A stretch of 64,000 bases of DNA from Bifidobacterium sp. ESL0690 (GCF_029392315.1 NZ_CP113939.1:372001-436000), one strand, 5' to 3'; shown: positions 37,790 to 47,422, counted from the stretch's first letter. Notes: a model not told the origin generated them from the letters alone. Made by a program: numbers and translations.

Positions 37790-39910
37790 TCATTCTTCTT
37801 GTGCTGTGTTAACTGTGAAGATATAGGCCGGGCGTTCGATGGGGTCGAGGGTGACTGTGTTGTTGCTGGACCAAGTGAAGGTGCCGTCGCCAAGTTCGTC
37901 GTGAACGTCGAAGGTGTGGTCGCGGGGCAGGCCGAGGAGCGCCGGGTCGAAGTTGATCTCCGAGGTATGGGCTGACTTGCAATCGAGATTTACCGCGACG
38001 ATGAGGGTATCGTCCGTGCCGGATTCGTTGAGATTGGCTGGGATGTGCCGCGCGAAGGCGACAACATTTGGATCGCTGGTCCAGAGCATTGTCAAATCGT
38101 GATAACTGTGGCAGGCGGGATGGGCGCGACGGATGCAGTTGAGGTCGGTCAGAAGCTCGGCGATGCCGTATTCCTCGGCCTCGCTCCAATCACGAACCTT
38201 GATTTCGTATTTCTCGTTGTCGGCCTGTTCCTCGCGTCCCTCTTGCTGGCGATTTTCCACCAGTTCATAGCCGTTGTAGATGCCCCAAGAAGGCGAACCC
38301 ATGGCAGCAAGTACCGCGCGGACCTTGTGGCCTTCCGTGCCGTTGTCGCGCAGATAATCCGTCAAAATGTCGGGCGTAGTGGGCCAGAACGTGTTGTGCT
38401 GGTAGTAGGCCTCGTCGCTGTTGGTGGTCTGCAGGTATTCGGCCACTTCATCCTTGGTGTTGCGCCAGGGGAAATAGCTGTGCGACTGGGTAAAACCGGC
38501 CAGGCTCAGCGCCCGCATGATGGCCGGGCGGGTGAAGGCTTCGGCGAGGAAAAGAATTTCGGGGTGTTTGCGCTGAACGGCTTCGATAACGTCTTGCCAG
38601 AAGCGCACCGGCTTGGTGTGTGGATTATCGATACGGAATATCGTGACGCCGGCGGAAATCCAAAGATCCATGATACGTTCGGTCTCGCGTTCGATGCCGG
38701 GCATGTCGATGTTGAAATCGATGGGGTAGATGTCCTGATACTTCTTCGGCGGGTTCTCGGCGAATGCGATGGTGCCGTCAGGCTTGTGGCGGAACCAGTT
38801 CGGGTGTTCGCGAACCCACGGGTGGTCGGGCGAGCACTGCAGGGCGAAGTCCAGCGCGATTTCCAAGCCTAGCTTGTGCGCGTAGGCGCAGAACGCCTTG
38901 AAATCGTCCATCGTGCCGAGCAACGGGTCGACCGTATCATGCCCGCCAAATGAGGAGCCGATGCCGAAGGGGGAGCCGGGGTCATTCGTTCCCGCGACCA
39001 GGGCGTTGTTGCGACCCTTGCGATTGGTGACGCCGATAGGGAAGATTGGCGGCAGATAGACCACGTCGAACCCTTCGGCTTTGGCACGGTCGAGTCCGGA
39101 CAATGCGGTTTTAAGCGTTCCCTGTGTGATTTCGCCGGTTTCCGGATTGCGGGTGGCACCTTCGGATCGCGGGAAGAACTGGTACCACGCGGTGAAGCTC
39201 GATTCGGGGCGTTCGACCTTAAAACGTTGTGGGGTGCTCGTGGTGAGTCCATCGCGCAACGGATTCGAGCGATGAAGCGCTGCAATGGCCGGATTGTCGG
39301 CGGCAGCAAGGCGTTCCTTGATATTCATCGTATTGTCGGTGAGCTGTCCGGCTGCTTTGCGCAAGATATCTTGCTGTGCGCTATCGAGCTTGGCGTCCTT
39401 ACTCTCTGCCCAGCGTTCCAGCAATTGAGAGCCCGAAATCAGTGCATTTTCGGCATCATCATTGACGTCGACCTTGATCCGGGCGTCGGCGAGCCACGAG
39501 GCATACACGTCCTCCCAGCCTTCCAGCGTGACTGTCCATTCGCCGAGTTGTCGCTGGACGTTATCGAAGCCTTTTTCCCAAGGTTTGATATCGCTGGGCT
39601 GCCCGGTGCTAAGCTCGGCTTTCCATAAATCAAGACCGGGATTGATGCACTTCATGGCCACGCGCTGCCTGACCTCCCCCTGCAGGTCGTGCAAGACTGC
39701 GGTGGCGCCGGTACGGCTGCGGCCTTCAATGAAAATCTGTGCGGTGACGGTAAACATCTCGCCGAGTTCCACGCGTGCTGGGAATATGCAGCGTTCCTCG
39801 CACGGGGTGATGGAGAGGATAACTATTCGTCCGAATTGGCCCGGAACGCTAACAGGGAGGCTGGGCGTGGCCGGCTCGCTGAATTCGTGATTGGTTGCGT
39901 TGGCTGCCAT
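37790..39910 (-). CDS. glgE: Alpha-1,4-glucan:maltose-1-phosphate maltosyltransferase GlgE
   Basis: Extends alpha-1,4-glucans from maltose 1-phosphate (GH13 subfamily 3). The N-terminal domain (about 1-215) contains the DUF3416-type beta sandwich (RIVILSITPCEERCIFPARVELGE). The catalytic barrel has the nucleophile Asp in FRIDNPHTKPVRFWQ, the acid in FLAEAFTRP, and VVYLPPIFPIGVTNRKGRNN. The C-terminal beta domain ends the chain. About 706 residues. I chose ATG 39910; upstream in-frame extension runs into the control region and is not conserved. Its partners (TreS, maltokinase) are not in the window. Confidence 0.9.
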   Translation of the reverse strand: MAANATNHEFSEPATPSLPVSVPGQFGRIVILSITPCEERCIFPARVELGEMFTVTAQIFIEGRSRTGATAVLHDLQGEVRQRVAMKCINPGLDLWKAELSTGQPSDIKPWEKGFDNVQRQLGEWTVTLEGWEDVYASWLADARIKVDVNDDAENALISGSQLLERWAESKDAKLDSAQQDILRKAAGQLTDNTMNIKERLAAADNPAIAALHRSNPLRDGLTTSTPQRFKVERPESSFTAWYQFFPRSEGATRNPETGEITQGTLKTALSGLDRAKAEGFDVVYLPPIFPIGVTNRKGRNNALVAGTNDPGSPFGIGSSFGGHDTVDPLLGTMDDFKAFCAYAHKLGLEIALDFALQCSPDHPWVREHPNWFRHKPDGTIAFAENPPKKYQDIYPIDFNIDMPGIERETERIMDLWISAGVTIFRIDNPHTKPVRFWQDVIEAVQRKHPEILFLAEAFTRPAIMRALSLAGFTQSHSYFPWRNTKDEVAEYLQTTNSDEAYYQHNTFWPTTPDILTDYLRDNGTEGHKVRAVLAAMGSPSWGIYNGYELVENRQQEGREEQADNEKYEIKVRDWSEAEEYGIAELLTDLNCIRRAHPACHSYHDLTMLWTSDPNVVAFARHIPANLNESGTDDTLIVAVNLDCKSAHTSEINFDPALLGLPRDHTFDVHDELGDGTFTWSSNNTVTLDPIERPAYIFTVNTAQEE

Positions 39911-40022
39911 GATCTTCCCGCCTTGTCTTTTGTAGTCACTGAATCGTTTTGTATTGTTCATTGTAAAAGGCGGGTTTGATGGCTTTCGGCATTTTTGGGC
40001 AAAATGGTAGAATTTGTGTATG

Positions 40023-40047
40023 ACTATTTTCCCGGATGGAAAATAGT
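40023..40047. promoter_or_regulatory. Perfect inverted repeat upstream of glgE
   Basis: ACTATTTTCC (40023-40032), five-base spacer CGGAT, GGAAAATAGT (40038-40047). No T tract follows, so an operator is likelier than a terminator. It is 113 bases from the glgE start. Confidence 0.6.
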
Positions 40048-40096
40048 TAATAACTATGTGGACGGATCGGGCAAAGATGACCTGAAAACGGCGAAA

Positions 40097-40125
40097 TGTG
40101 GATAGTGAAAATCGAGTTATCCACA
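40097..40125. promoter_or_regulatory. Inverted pair of DnaA-box-like sites
   Basis: TTATCCACA (40117-40125) is a perfect DnaA box. TGTGGATAG (40097-40105) is its inverse with one mismatch, 11 bases away. Could be coincidental or regulatory; there is no origin context here. Confidence 0.4.
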
Positions 40126-40234
40126 ACACGCCGGGACCCCTATCATTCGACCACAGTGCCTGAAATCGACGCGGAAATCTGTGAAATTGTGCGACGATGG
40201 CACTATCAGTTTGCAAACAGGAAGTGAGAAGAGA

Positions 40235-41305
40235 ATGAACGACGAAGCGAAATCGGAACAGACCGCCGACGAGCGTGGTGAGAAGGATGTGCCGCCTCCT
40301 GCCGAAACGGATGTTCAGGCAGATTTGCTCAGTGTCAGCGATGACGAACCGGACGAAGGCGACGCTGTTTCCGATGACGGCACGAAGCCATTCTGGAAAC
40401 GACGTGCGGTATGGATTGCCGTCATTGCTGTAGTGGCTCTCGTTGTGGCAGGCGTTGCTGGCGGGTTGGCTTGGAGCGTTCACATAAGGGAAGAAGCGCT
40501 TTCAGACTGCCGGCAATCCGTGGTGCAGATTCGGCGGCTTGCAAAAACGCCTCTTGACAAGGATGCCAATGAGTCGCAGGAAGTGGAGAAAACAGATGTC
40601 GCCGATGCTAAGACCTGGGAAGCGCTGCAAAAGGATCAAAAGAAGCTGACCGGATTGACGAACAAGGACGTACCTATCTGTAACGCCACTTCTCCGGGAG
40701 GTGCCCAAAACCAACAAAACGGGGCCAGCTCATCGCTGCAGGTACTGAAGACAGCGCGTGCGAACGTTGAAAAATCGGCGAAAGCAGTGCTGGCGAGCAA
40801 AGACGCAAAAACCTTGAAAGACGTACGTGACGGATTGAGCGCGAAAGCAGGGCAGGCGAAGCAGCTGCTGGATTCATCGGCTGGCAACGTGGCTGATGAT
40901 GCCACCCGTACGGCCCTTTCGCAGCAGATTGATGCGGCCAACGGGCTGGTTGGCAATGAAAAGTCGAAACTCGCTGATTTGCAGCAGACTTCGCAGGCGC
41001 TCGATGGCGCGGTGAATGGGGTTAATGCGAGTGTGCAGGCGAAGGCGGCGGCAGATGCACAAGCTGCAGCGCAGGCTCAGGCGGCGGCCCAAGCGGCTCA
41101 GGCGGCCCAAGCGGCACAGCAGCAAGCACAAAATTGGGCATCTCAACCGCAGAGACAACCAGCTGGTGGCTCGTCTTCATCGTCGCAGAATGATTTGGCA
41201 AATGGTTTTCATGTCGGTGGCTACAACAGCTTTGAGGAATGGATGGCTCATCAGGTTCCGTTGGGCAATGGATGTAATGCTGCCGGTGTTTGCGGCATTG
41301 GCTGA
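40235..41305 (+). CDS. Membrane-anchored extracellular coiled-coil protein
   Basis: 356 residues. Acidic cytoplasmic N-terminus (1-54), one membrane helix VWIAVIAVVALVVAGVAGGL (59-78), then an outside region of long Lys/Ala/Gln/Asp-rich helices with heptad-like spacing, an Ala/Gln run (AQAAAQAQAAAQAAQAAQ) and a Ser-rich hinge. The last 40 residues are aromatic and end in GNGCNAAGVCGIG, with two Cys that could pair. ATG 40235 is preferred over an upstream start because it removes a low-quality extension. The giant adhesin gene follows after 119 bases in the same direction, so the two may act together at the surface. Family unknown to me. Confidence 0.72.
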   Translation: MNDEAKSEQTADERGEKDVPPPAETDVQADLLSVSDDEPDEGDAVSDDGTKPFWKRRAVWIAVIAVVALVVAGVAGGLAWSVHIREEALSDCRQSVVQIRRLAKTPLDKDANESQEVEKTDVADAKTWEALQKDQKKLTGLTNKDVPICNATSPGGAQNQQNGASSSLQVLKTARANVEKSAKAVLASKDAKTLKDVRDGLSAKAGQAKQLLDSSAGNVADDATRTALSQQIDAANGLVGNEKSKLADLQQTSQALDGAVNGVNASVQAKAAADAQAAAQAQAAAQAAQAAQAAQQQAQNWASQPQRQPAGGSSSSSQNDLANGFHVGGYNSFEEWMAHQVPLGNGCNAAGVCGIG

Positions 41306-41325
41306 TTTTTGAAGTAATGCTGTCA

Positions 41326-41403
41326 CCCTTCGTCTCTTTCTTGGCGGATCGGAACGAAGGGCGACGGCTCCAATATTTGGAAGAGGACAAATTGCCCTCT
41401 TCC
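41326..41403 (+). promoter_or_regulatory. Two consecutive stem-loops in the adhesin leader
   Basis: Stem A: CCCTTCGT (41326-41333) with ACGAAGGG (41354-41361). Stem B: GGAAGAGG (41379-41386) with CCTCTTCC (41396-41403). Stem B ends 21 bases before the adhesin ATG and has no T run. Confidence 0.6.
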
Positions 41404-41424
41404 TCAATGATAGCGGAGGGCTAT

Positions 41425-44400
41425 ATGAGGATGCAAAAAAGCAAATCTAGGGCTTCCAGGCTTCTGGCTTGTTCACTTGCTGGTGCCATGGCTTTGGTGA
41501 CATTGCTTCCGGGCACAGCGTATGCCGGTGGTGGTGGCGGCTCGGCCGGTGGTGGTGGCGGAGGAACCATGGAAGTCTCCCAGCAATGGGCATACAAAGA
41601 CAATAACGACGGCGGTTTCGGCGGATATTCCATGTCATCCATTACTGCAGCGTTTTCGCAGATGGGTGTGACAATGGGCATCGGCACGGCCGTGGCCCAA
41701 CAAGCGTTGGACGAGGCGAACACCAATTGCACCAACCGTTTCCACGAGGCGCATCCTGGTCAAGGGGACGGTGATTGCCGAGTGGTCGCTGTAGGCACCA
41801 TGACCGGGCCAAGCAAAGAATTTAGTGGGCAGGTTCATAATCCCAGAAGTGTATGGACAAATAACTGGGCTACTCAGGTTGCCGGTGGGACTTACAGTAA
41901 CGCAGGAGTGCCATATACCACCGCAGATATTTTTGCGGATCAGCCTGGCACGTCGGTGAATTCTTTGGTGGATCAGTATGCCTCGGATGACGTGTCGATT
42001 GTGGTGATCATGCTCAATAAGTTCGAGCCGAAGATTCCAGAGTATGACCTGACGGTGTCGACTTCTCAGCAGGCGCCGTCTGGCTTGGTCGTGGGTGCGA
42101 CGAATACCATCCGCGATACGATTCACGCGAGCAACAACGGTTCACCGATCTTTGAGGATGTCAATGCGGATGTGACCTTGCACTACGCAGGTCAGCCCGA
42201 CGGATATGTGTCGGTCGAAGGATCGCAGAAAACCGGTGGAATTCATAACAACGGCGATTCCTCGTCCCCTTCGTTCTCGCCCTCGGATCTGGGCATGACC
42301 CATTGGCAGGAGGGCCAGTACTGGTTCGATGTGAGTGTCGGAAAACAAGGCAAGATGAGCGTGGCCGCTTCGCATATGGGTTCCGCTGATGCCTCCGAGA
42401 AATGGTATGTTTCCTCGTCCGCTCCTGCAGCGCCGGTAAAGAACGTGCAGGAAGGCACCAGCACGAACAACATGGTCAATACGACCACGATTGAATCCGA
42501 TACCGGGCGCGGCGGCTATGAGATGCATTTCAAGGATGCGATTGCGCCCAATGGCGTTAATTACAGCGTCTCCGATATGAAGGTGACCGATACCAACGCG
42601 AACTCGAACGTGTCAAGCCAATTTACGATGAATTGGGATCAGTCTGCGAATGCCGTCACGGCTGATCGTTCACAGAGCGCCGGCGAGATGCCTCTCAACC
42701 ATGTTTTCAAATTCGCATTCAAAGTGACCGTGCACAATCCGAATGTGAATATGGTAGGGGACACCGCTTCGGTGGCATGGAACCGGAAACCTTTCGTGGA
42801 TACGGCGCATTACCAGTTCCCGACCAGAAACCCGAATCCGGACAAGGCTTGGACCACCGACCCGAATGAGGCGCTCGCCACAGCCGACCCGAACCATACG
42901 AATCATGCCGGTTCGGACGGCAGAACCTTCGTGCCGGGAGACCGGGTTTCCAGCGTGGTAAATGGTACATTGCCAAAAGGTTTGGTGGAAGATCTTTCGC
43001 AATATTCGTTGACCGATGACTGGTCGGATGCGTCTCGTTACGTGAATTTTCCCAATGCAAACGCCAAAGTGTACGTGGACGGCATCGACCGAACCGCTGA
43101 TTTCACCGTGACGACCAGCGGGTCGAAGACCACCGCCACCGCGCGGCCTTCCATCCTTGCCGGTAGTGCCCATCAGCCCGCCGATCGCTCGGTGAAACTC
43201 GTGCTGGACGGTACTTTCAAGCTCGAAACCACAGCCACCGATGCGATATCGATGACCAATTCGGGTGACGAAAAGTGGAACGGACAGGATGCATCCACCA
43301 ACAGGCCGCCTGTGCTGGTCCACAGCCCGAACCCCGACAAGGCGTGGGTCAAAGACGGTCAGGAGGCGCAGTCCACCAGTGATCACAACCACACCAATGC
43401 CGTGGCTGCAGACAACAAGACCTACGTTACCGGCGACGATGCGGTTGTGGTCGTCAATGGAACGTTGCCCAAGAACCTTGCCAAGGATTTGAACCAATAT
43501 GCCATAATTGACGACTGGTCTCAAGCCGCACAATACGTCGACTTCCCCAATAATCAGGCCAGGGTTTACGTCGATGGTGTCGATCGCAGCGCCGGCTTCA
43601 GTATTGAGACCAGCGGCCACGTCACCACGGCTACCGCCAAACCTGCAATTCTGGCTGGCAGCGGCAAACAGGCGCGGGATCGCAGGGTAAAGCTTGTTCT
43701 TACCGGAGTCATGCGCAAAGACGTCGATGCGCATACCACCGCCACCATCGTCAACAAGGGTAGCGAGCAATGGAACGGGAAAACGGCCGCCACGAACATG
43801 CCGCAAGTGCATGTGTGGAGCCCGAATCCGGACAAAAGCTGGGTGCGGCTCAACGAATCGGGCAGGTGGAAACTGGTGATTGACCCGGCCAAAAGCAACG
43901 CGACCGGTGCCGATAATCTTACCTTCCTCGACGGTGATCAGCTGGGAGCGGTGGTCAATCTTCCGATAACCAATCCGAGTGTGCTGGAATACGGTGTCAG
44001 TAAACTTTCGCTGACCGATGACTATGCGAAGGCCGACTATCTTGTCGACCCGCAGGCGATTTCCAAGATGCGCATCTATATGGCGCCCGCCGGCACAAGC
44101 AGCCAGTCAAGCGTCGATGCCATCAACAATATCGCCGGCTCTGATATCACCAGGCGATTCAACGTTACCCAGGACGGTACGAGAATCACGGCCACGGCCA
44201 AGGCCGATTGGCTTGCTGATTTCTCTCGTCATGTCGGTGCCGTGCAGATTACTATGTTCGTTCCGTTTGTCGCCAACTACGGCAACGGTGAGGGTATTGC
44301 GAAAGTACGTGAGGACTTCCACAAGAACCCCGGCGACGAACTTGCTTTCGGCACGGATCCCGCAGGGGCGGATCTGCTCAATACGGCCTCAATCCTTATC

Positions 44401-46953
44401 AACAGGCAGGGCAAGGACACCAACTTGCCGAAGATCTACGGCTATCTGCCTCCGGTGAAGAAGGACGTGGTCAGCGAGGCGTCGCAAGGTGGTTCGCAGG
44501 ATTCGGTGGATGGCAAGGTGGTCTATCCCGGTCAAAAGCTCGAATACGATTTGGACACCCAACCGCATCTGCCTTCTCTGGCCTACGTCGTGAAGACCAT
44601 CGCGTTTACCGACCGCTACGACCGCTACCTGAAACCAGACAAGCAGACACTTGAACTCATGGATCTCAACAGCGGACGCATGGTCCCCAAGTCGAAATAC
44701 ATAACCAGGTGGGACGATGCCGCGCATGAGGTTGTTGTGTCCATCACGGATATGGCGCTCATTTCGCAGTGGCAGGCCGGGGGAACGCCGCGTTTGCAGC
44801 TGCGGTTCGAGGGCACGGTTTCGGCCGATGCTTCCACTGACCACAGGGTCGGTAACCAGTGGATGCTCACCTTGAACAACTCGGTGACGCCAAGCAATGA
44901 GGTATTCAATATCCCGCCTGCGCTGAACCCCGTCAAGCATGATTTCCAGAGTTCGAAGCAGGGCGATCCCGCCGTTTCCATCGATGGGAAGACACTGCTG
45001 CTGGGCGATACCGGCAACTACGTCATCGATCTGGATGCCACACAGGTCGGGCAGGCCTACAACGTGTGGAAGCTCGGTGTCGTCGACGATTTCGATGAGG
45101 AATACCTCAAGGTTGATCCCACCGGCATCACGGTGATTGGCGACGACGGACGCGACTACACCGCGAAATTCAATATCCAGGTGCTCGATGGAGTGCTCTA
45201 CGTCTTCGCGAAACGTGTCGATACGTTTGTGGCGGCTTCCGGCGAAACCGTCAACGGTGACCCGCAGCCCACCGATCTCAAGGCCTACGCGGCCTCGGAT
45301 AGCCATGACCCGCTTGCCGATCCTGCGATTGACCAGACGCTTCTGGGCCAGTGCTACCACATCACTCTGCCGTACGTTGTGCAGAAGATTACGGATGGCT
45401 ATGTGGTGAAAAACAAGGTCACGCAGGTCGAGAACAATGTGCGCAAGAAGAGCAACCAGGTCTCCAACCCGCTCAAGCCCATCAATCCGGCAAAGGATGT
45501 GGTCGTGATGGTGGGCGGAGAATCGGTCAACGGTTCGAGCATCTACAAAGGTGGCGCATTCCTTTATCGTCTCGACAGTTCCGTGCTGCCGGCCAATCGT
45601 GCCTATACTTCCGTCGAAAAATGGAGTATCGTCGACAAGCTTGACCCGGATTACGACGAATACACCGGTCAATGGGCGGTCTATGCCACGCGGGATCTGC
45701 ATGCCGGCGATGGCAGCGTGCTCGCAGGGAAAGGCCATAGGATTGCAGGCAACGGATTCGACAGCTCGCGGCTTGGCGGCGACATGTTCACCTTGCAAGC
45801 GGCGGGGGACGGCACGTTGAGTGTCGTTGCCACGCCGGCCTACCGCGCCCTGGTCTCTGCGGATTCTGCGCACGAGCAAGGATGGTGCGCCTACCTGCAG
45901 GTTCGTAGGCTCAAGGCGACCGACCGCCACGAGAACAAGTTCAGTGAGACCATGAACGATAAGTTCAACGAATCGAATGTTGTGTGGACACGCACGCCGG
46001 AACTCACCCCGAGCCTGCATATCGAAAAGTGGGACAAGTCCAGCGGCTGGTCGACAGGCGACCGCGACGAGCCCGATGACTCGTTGCTGATGACGATGAG
46101 CGACGCCGATATCGTCTTCACCGTCACCAACACCAGCAAAAGCGAGAACGGCCATGGCGCGGTATTCCGGGCCAAGGATCTGGAAATCACCGATACCACC
46201 ATTTCCGGGGACGGGGCGATTGCGAGTCTCAAATATCCCCGAAACTGGTCGACGTTGGTGCTGCGACCCGGCGACCATGTCGATGTCATCGGCACGTTGA
46301 AGGATGTCTCGTTCAAGCACCGGGACCGCGCAAAAGTCACGGGCCTACCGCTGGAGGAATTGCCTGCGGTGGACCGTGACCCGTGGGGCGAGGATTCTGG
46401 CAACGGCATCGCCAAAAGGGATGCCTCAGGCATTGCGGCTACGCACGGTAGCGGTTCTGCTTCTACGGCCGTGTCTGGTTTCGCTTCTGCGGCACTTGCA
46501 TCTGCTTTCGCATCTGCTGCCGGATTCGCGTCTGTGCCCGCACCTTCATCTCTGACTTCTTTACCGGGTTCTGCGCTTACGCTGAGTTCCGTGGGTGGTT
46601 CAGGTTCGGGTTCTGGTTCCCGGATTTCGCTTGGAAAGCGGGGCGTTGATAAGGCCGCTTCCGGCCGAGTCATTCGACAGGATGTGCAACTTTCACCCGA
46701 AGAAAGCGGGTTCGTGGGCATGAAATCATTCACTCAGGGCATGGGCAAGCCAAGCGCCGAAATCGACGGCAACGTCATGAGCGTGATGCGGCCCGTGGCC
46801 TCCAATATGGATGATTGGAATGGCCGACGGGAGACTTTGGTCATCAGCGGCGCATCCATCACCTTGTTGCTGCTGGTTGCAGGTGCGTTCCTCTTCGGTG
46901 CGATTCTGCTGGAAGTTTTCAAAGGCAACCGGTACTGTCCGCGGCACAGATAA
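41425..46953 (+). CDS. Giant secreted surface adhesin with repeated isopeptide-type domains and C-terminal membrane anchor
   Basis: About 1842 residues. Signal peptide at 1-34 (KSKSRASRLLACSLAGAMAL...AYA), then a Gly run and a unique head domain. Two near-duplicate domains of about 165 residues each start at PNPDKAW (42829 and 43321), with repeated NGTLPK, SQYSLTDDW/NQYAIIDDW and RVYVDGVDR; a third, longer, divergent unit begins at PNPDKSW (43819). Further on, domains resemble the antigen I/II C-terminal isopeptide type (start near VKKDVV, VKHDF and AKDVVVMV; each with GxxxxY/YxLD). A Ser/Ala-rich stalk and one membrane helix (ASITLLLLVAGAFLFGAILL) end the chain with a short basic tail. No LPxTG sorting signal is visible. 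GGAGGG lies five bases before ATG 41425. Confidence 0.85.
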   Translation: MRMQKSKSRASRLLACSLAGAMALVTLLPGTAYAGGGGGSAGGGGGGTMEVSQQWAYKDNNDGGFGGYSMSSITAAFSQMGVTMGIGTAVAQQALDEANTNCTNRFHEAHPGQGDGDCRVVAVGTMTGPSKEFSGQVHNPRSVWTNNWATQVAGGTYSNAGVPYTTADIFADQPGTSVNSLVDQYASDDVSIVVIMLNKFEPKIPEYDLTVSTSQQAPSGLVVGATNTIRDTIHASNNGSPIFEDVNADVTLHYAGQPDGYVSVEGSQKTGGIHNNGDSSSPSFSPSDLGMTHWQEGQYWFDVSVGKQGKMSVAASHMGSADASEKWYVSSSAPAAPVKNVQEGTSTNNMVNTTTIESDTGRGGYEMHFKDAIAPNGVNYSVSDMKVTDTNANSNVSSQFTMNWDQSANAVTADRSQSAGEMPLNHVFKFAFKVTVHNPNVNMVGDTASVAWNRKPFVDTAHYQFPTRNPNPDKAWTTDPNEALATADPNHTNHAGSDGRTFVPGDRVSSVVNGTLPKGLVEDLSQYSLTDDWSDASRYVNFPNANAKVYVDGIDRTADFTVTTSGSKTTATARPSILAGSAHQPADRSVKLVLDGTFKLETTATDAISMTNSGDEKWNGQDASTNRPPVLVHSPNPDKAWVKDGQEAQSTSDHNHTNAVAADNKTYVTGDDAVVVVNGTLPKNLAKDLNQYAIIDDWSQAAQYVDFPNNQARVYVDGVDRSAGFSIETSGHVTTATAKPAILAGSGKQARDRRVKLVLTGVMRKDVDAHTTATIVNKGSEQWNGKTAATNMPQVHVWSPNPDKSWVRLNESGRWKLVIDPAKSNATGADNLTFLDGDQLGAVVNLPITNPSVLEYGVSKLSLTDDYAKADYLVDPQAISKMRIYMAPAGTSSQSSVDAINNIAGSDITRRFNVTQDGTRITATAKADWLADFSRHVGAVQITMFVPFVANYGNGEGIAKVREDFHKNPGDELAFGTDPAGADLLNTASILINRQGKDTNLPKIYGYLPPVKKDVVSEASQGGSQDSVDGKVVYPGQKLEYDLDTQPHLPSLAYVVKTIAFTDRYDRYLKPDKQTLELMDLNSGRMVPKSKYITRWDDAAHEVVVSITDMALISQWQAGGTPRLQLRFEGTVSADASTDHRVGNQWMLTLNNSVTPSNEVFNIPPALNPVKHDFQSSKQGDPAVSIDGKTLLLGDTGNYVIDLDATQVGQAYNVWKLGVVDDFDEEYLKVDPTGITVIGDDGRDYTAKFNIQVLDGVLYVFAKRVDTFVAASGETVNGDPQPTDLKAYAASDSHDPLADPAIDQTLLGQCYHITLPYVVQKITDGYVVKNKVTQVENNVRKKSNQVSNPLKPINPAKDVVVMVGGESVNGSSIYKGGAFLYRLDSSVLPANRAYTSVEKWSIVDKLDPDYDEYTGQWAVYATRDLHAGDGSVLAGKGHRIAGNGFDSSRLGGDMFTLQAAGDGTLSVVATPAYRALVSADSAHEQGWCAYLQVRRLKATDRHENKFSETMNDKFNESNVVWTRTPELTPSLHIEKWDKSSGWSTGDRDEPDDSLLMTMSDADIVFTVTNTSKSENGHGAVFRAKDLEITDTTISGDGAIASLKYPRNWSTLVLRPGDHVDVIGTLKDVSFKHRDRAKVTGLPLEELPAVDRDPWGEDSGNGIAKRDASGIAATHGSGSASTAVSGFASAALASAFASAAGFASVPAPSSLTSLPGSALTLSSVGGSGSGSGSRISLGKRGVDKAASGRVIRQDVQLSPEESGFVGMKSFTQGMGKPSAEIDGNVMSVMRPVASNMDDWNGRRETLVISGASITLLLLVAGAFLFGAILLEVFKGNRYCPRHR
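42829..43815 (+). repeat. Tandem domain duplication inside the adhesin gene
   Basis: Two units of about 490 bases, at roughly 42829-43317 and 43321-43815, encode domains that share the same motif order (PNPDKAW, NHTN, VNGTLPK, DDWS, VYVDG, ILAGS, RVKLVL). The DNA has drifted, so the duplication is not recent. Confidence 0.8.
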
Positions 46954-47422
46954 TTAAAAGCGTTGGCATCGTTGGATTCCGGGGTTTCGTAAGTTTGGAA
47001 GCCCCGGGAGACAATGTTCACTGGATGTGGGCTTTGCAGGCTTGCAGGCACGCGGGTTCATAAGTTCGCAAACTTGTGGCTCGCAGTTCGTGGGTCTGCA
47101 GGCCTGCAGTGTTGTAGTTTCGTAGACTTGCAGGCTCGCAGGCCAAGCAAATCCAGCAACCATTCAGCTTACATTCAACAATATCTGCCGAAAATAGTTG
47201 GATTTCTTGGGCTTCGGCACAGCGCCCGCCCATGATGACATTGTTCAATATGTTTATCCGGCGCAGAAAGGCGGGTAGACGGCTATCCGTTTCCCGCTTT
47301 TCGGCCGAGACGATCAGACACTTGCGGTTTGTGGGGGTGCAGGTGGCTGTCTCGCCGATAGATAGTTATTCGATTCGTCTGCCGATATCGGTCAGACCCG
47401 CAGAAATACGAACAGGAGCATC
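46954..47422. other. Intergenic region after the adhesin with 8-bp tandem repeat
   Basis: Contains the degenerate repeat 47036-47145. Short ORFs here are created by the repeat. No clear terminator after the adhesin gene; promoter of the next gene is presumed in the last 200 bases. Confidence 0.55.
47036..47145. repeat. Degenerate 7-8 bp tandem repeat
   Basis: Fourteen consecutive units around gcaggctt: gcaggctt, gcaggcac, gcgggttc, ataagttc, gcaaactt, gtggctc, gcagttc, gtgggtct, gcaggcct, gcagtgtt, gtagtttc, gtagactt, gcaggctc, gcaggcca. Similar bases continue upstream to about 46981. Confidence 0.75.

Larger units (their letters stand above)
39911..40234. other. Divergent control region between glgE and the coiled-coil protein gene
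   Basis: 324 bases holding a perfect 10-bp inverted repeat (40023-40047) and an inverted pair of DnaA-box-like 9-mers (40097-40125). The promoters of both genes must lie here; I cannot assign boxes with confidence. Confidence 0.6.

Noticed and set aside
40097..40125. Replication origin
   Set aside because: Only two DnaA-type sites, no dnaA/dnaN genes and no AT-rich unwinding region with more boxes.
44389..46320. 643-codon open frame on the - strand
   Set aside because: Antisense to the adhesin, which has signal peptide, repeats and anchor on the + strand.
41425..46953. LPxTG wall-sorting motif in the adhesin
   Set aside because: No LPxTG-like sequence directly before the C-terminal helix; the LP-containing stretches are far upstream and lack the pattern.
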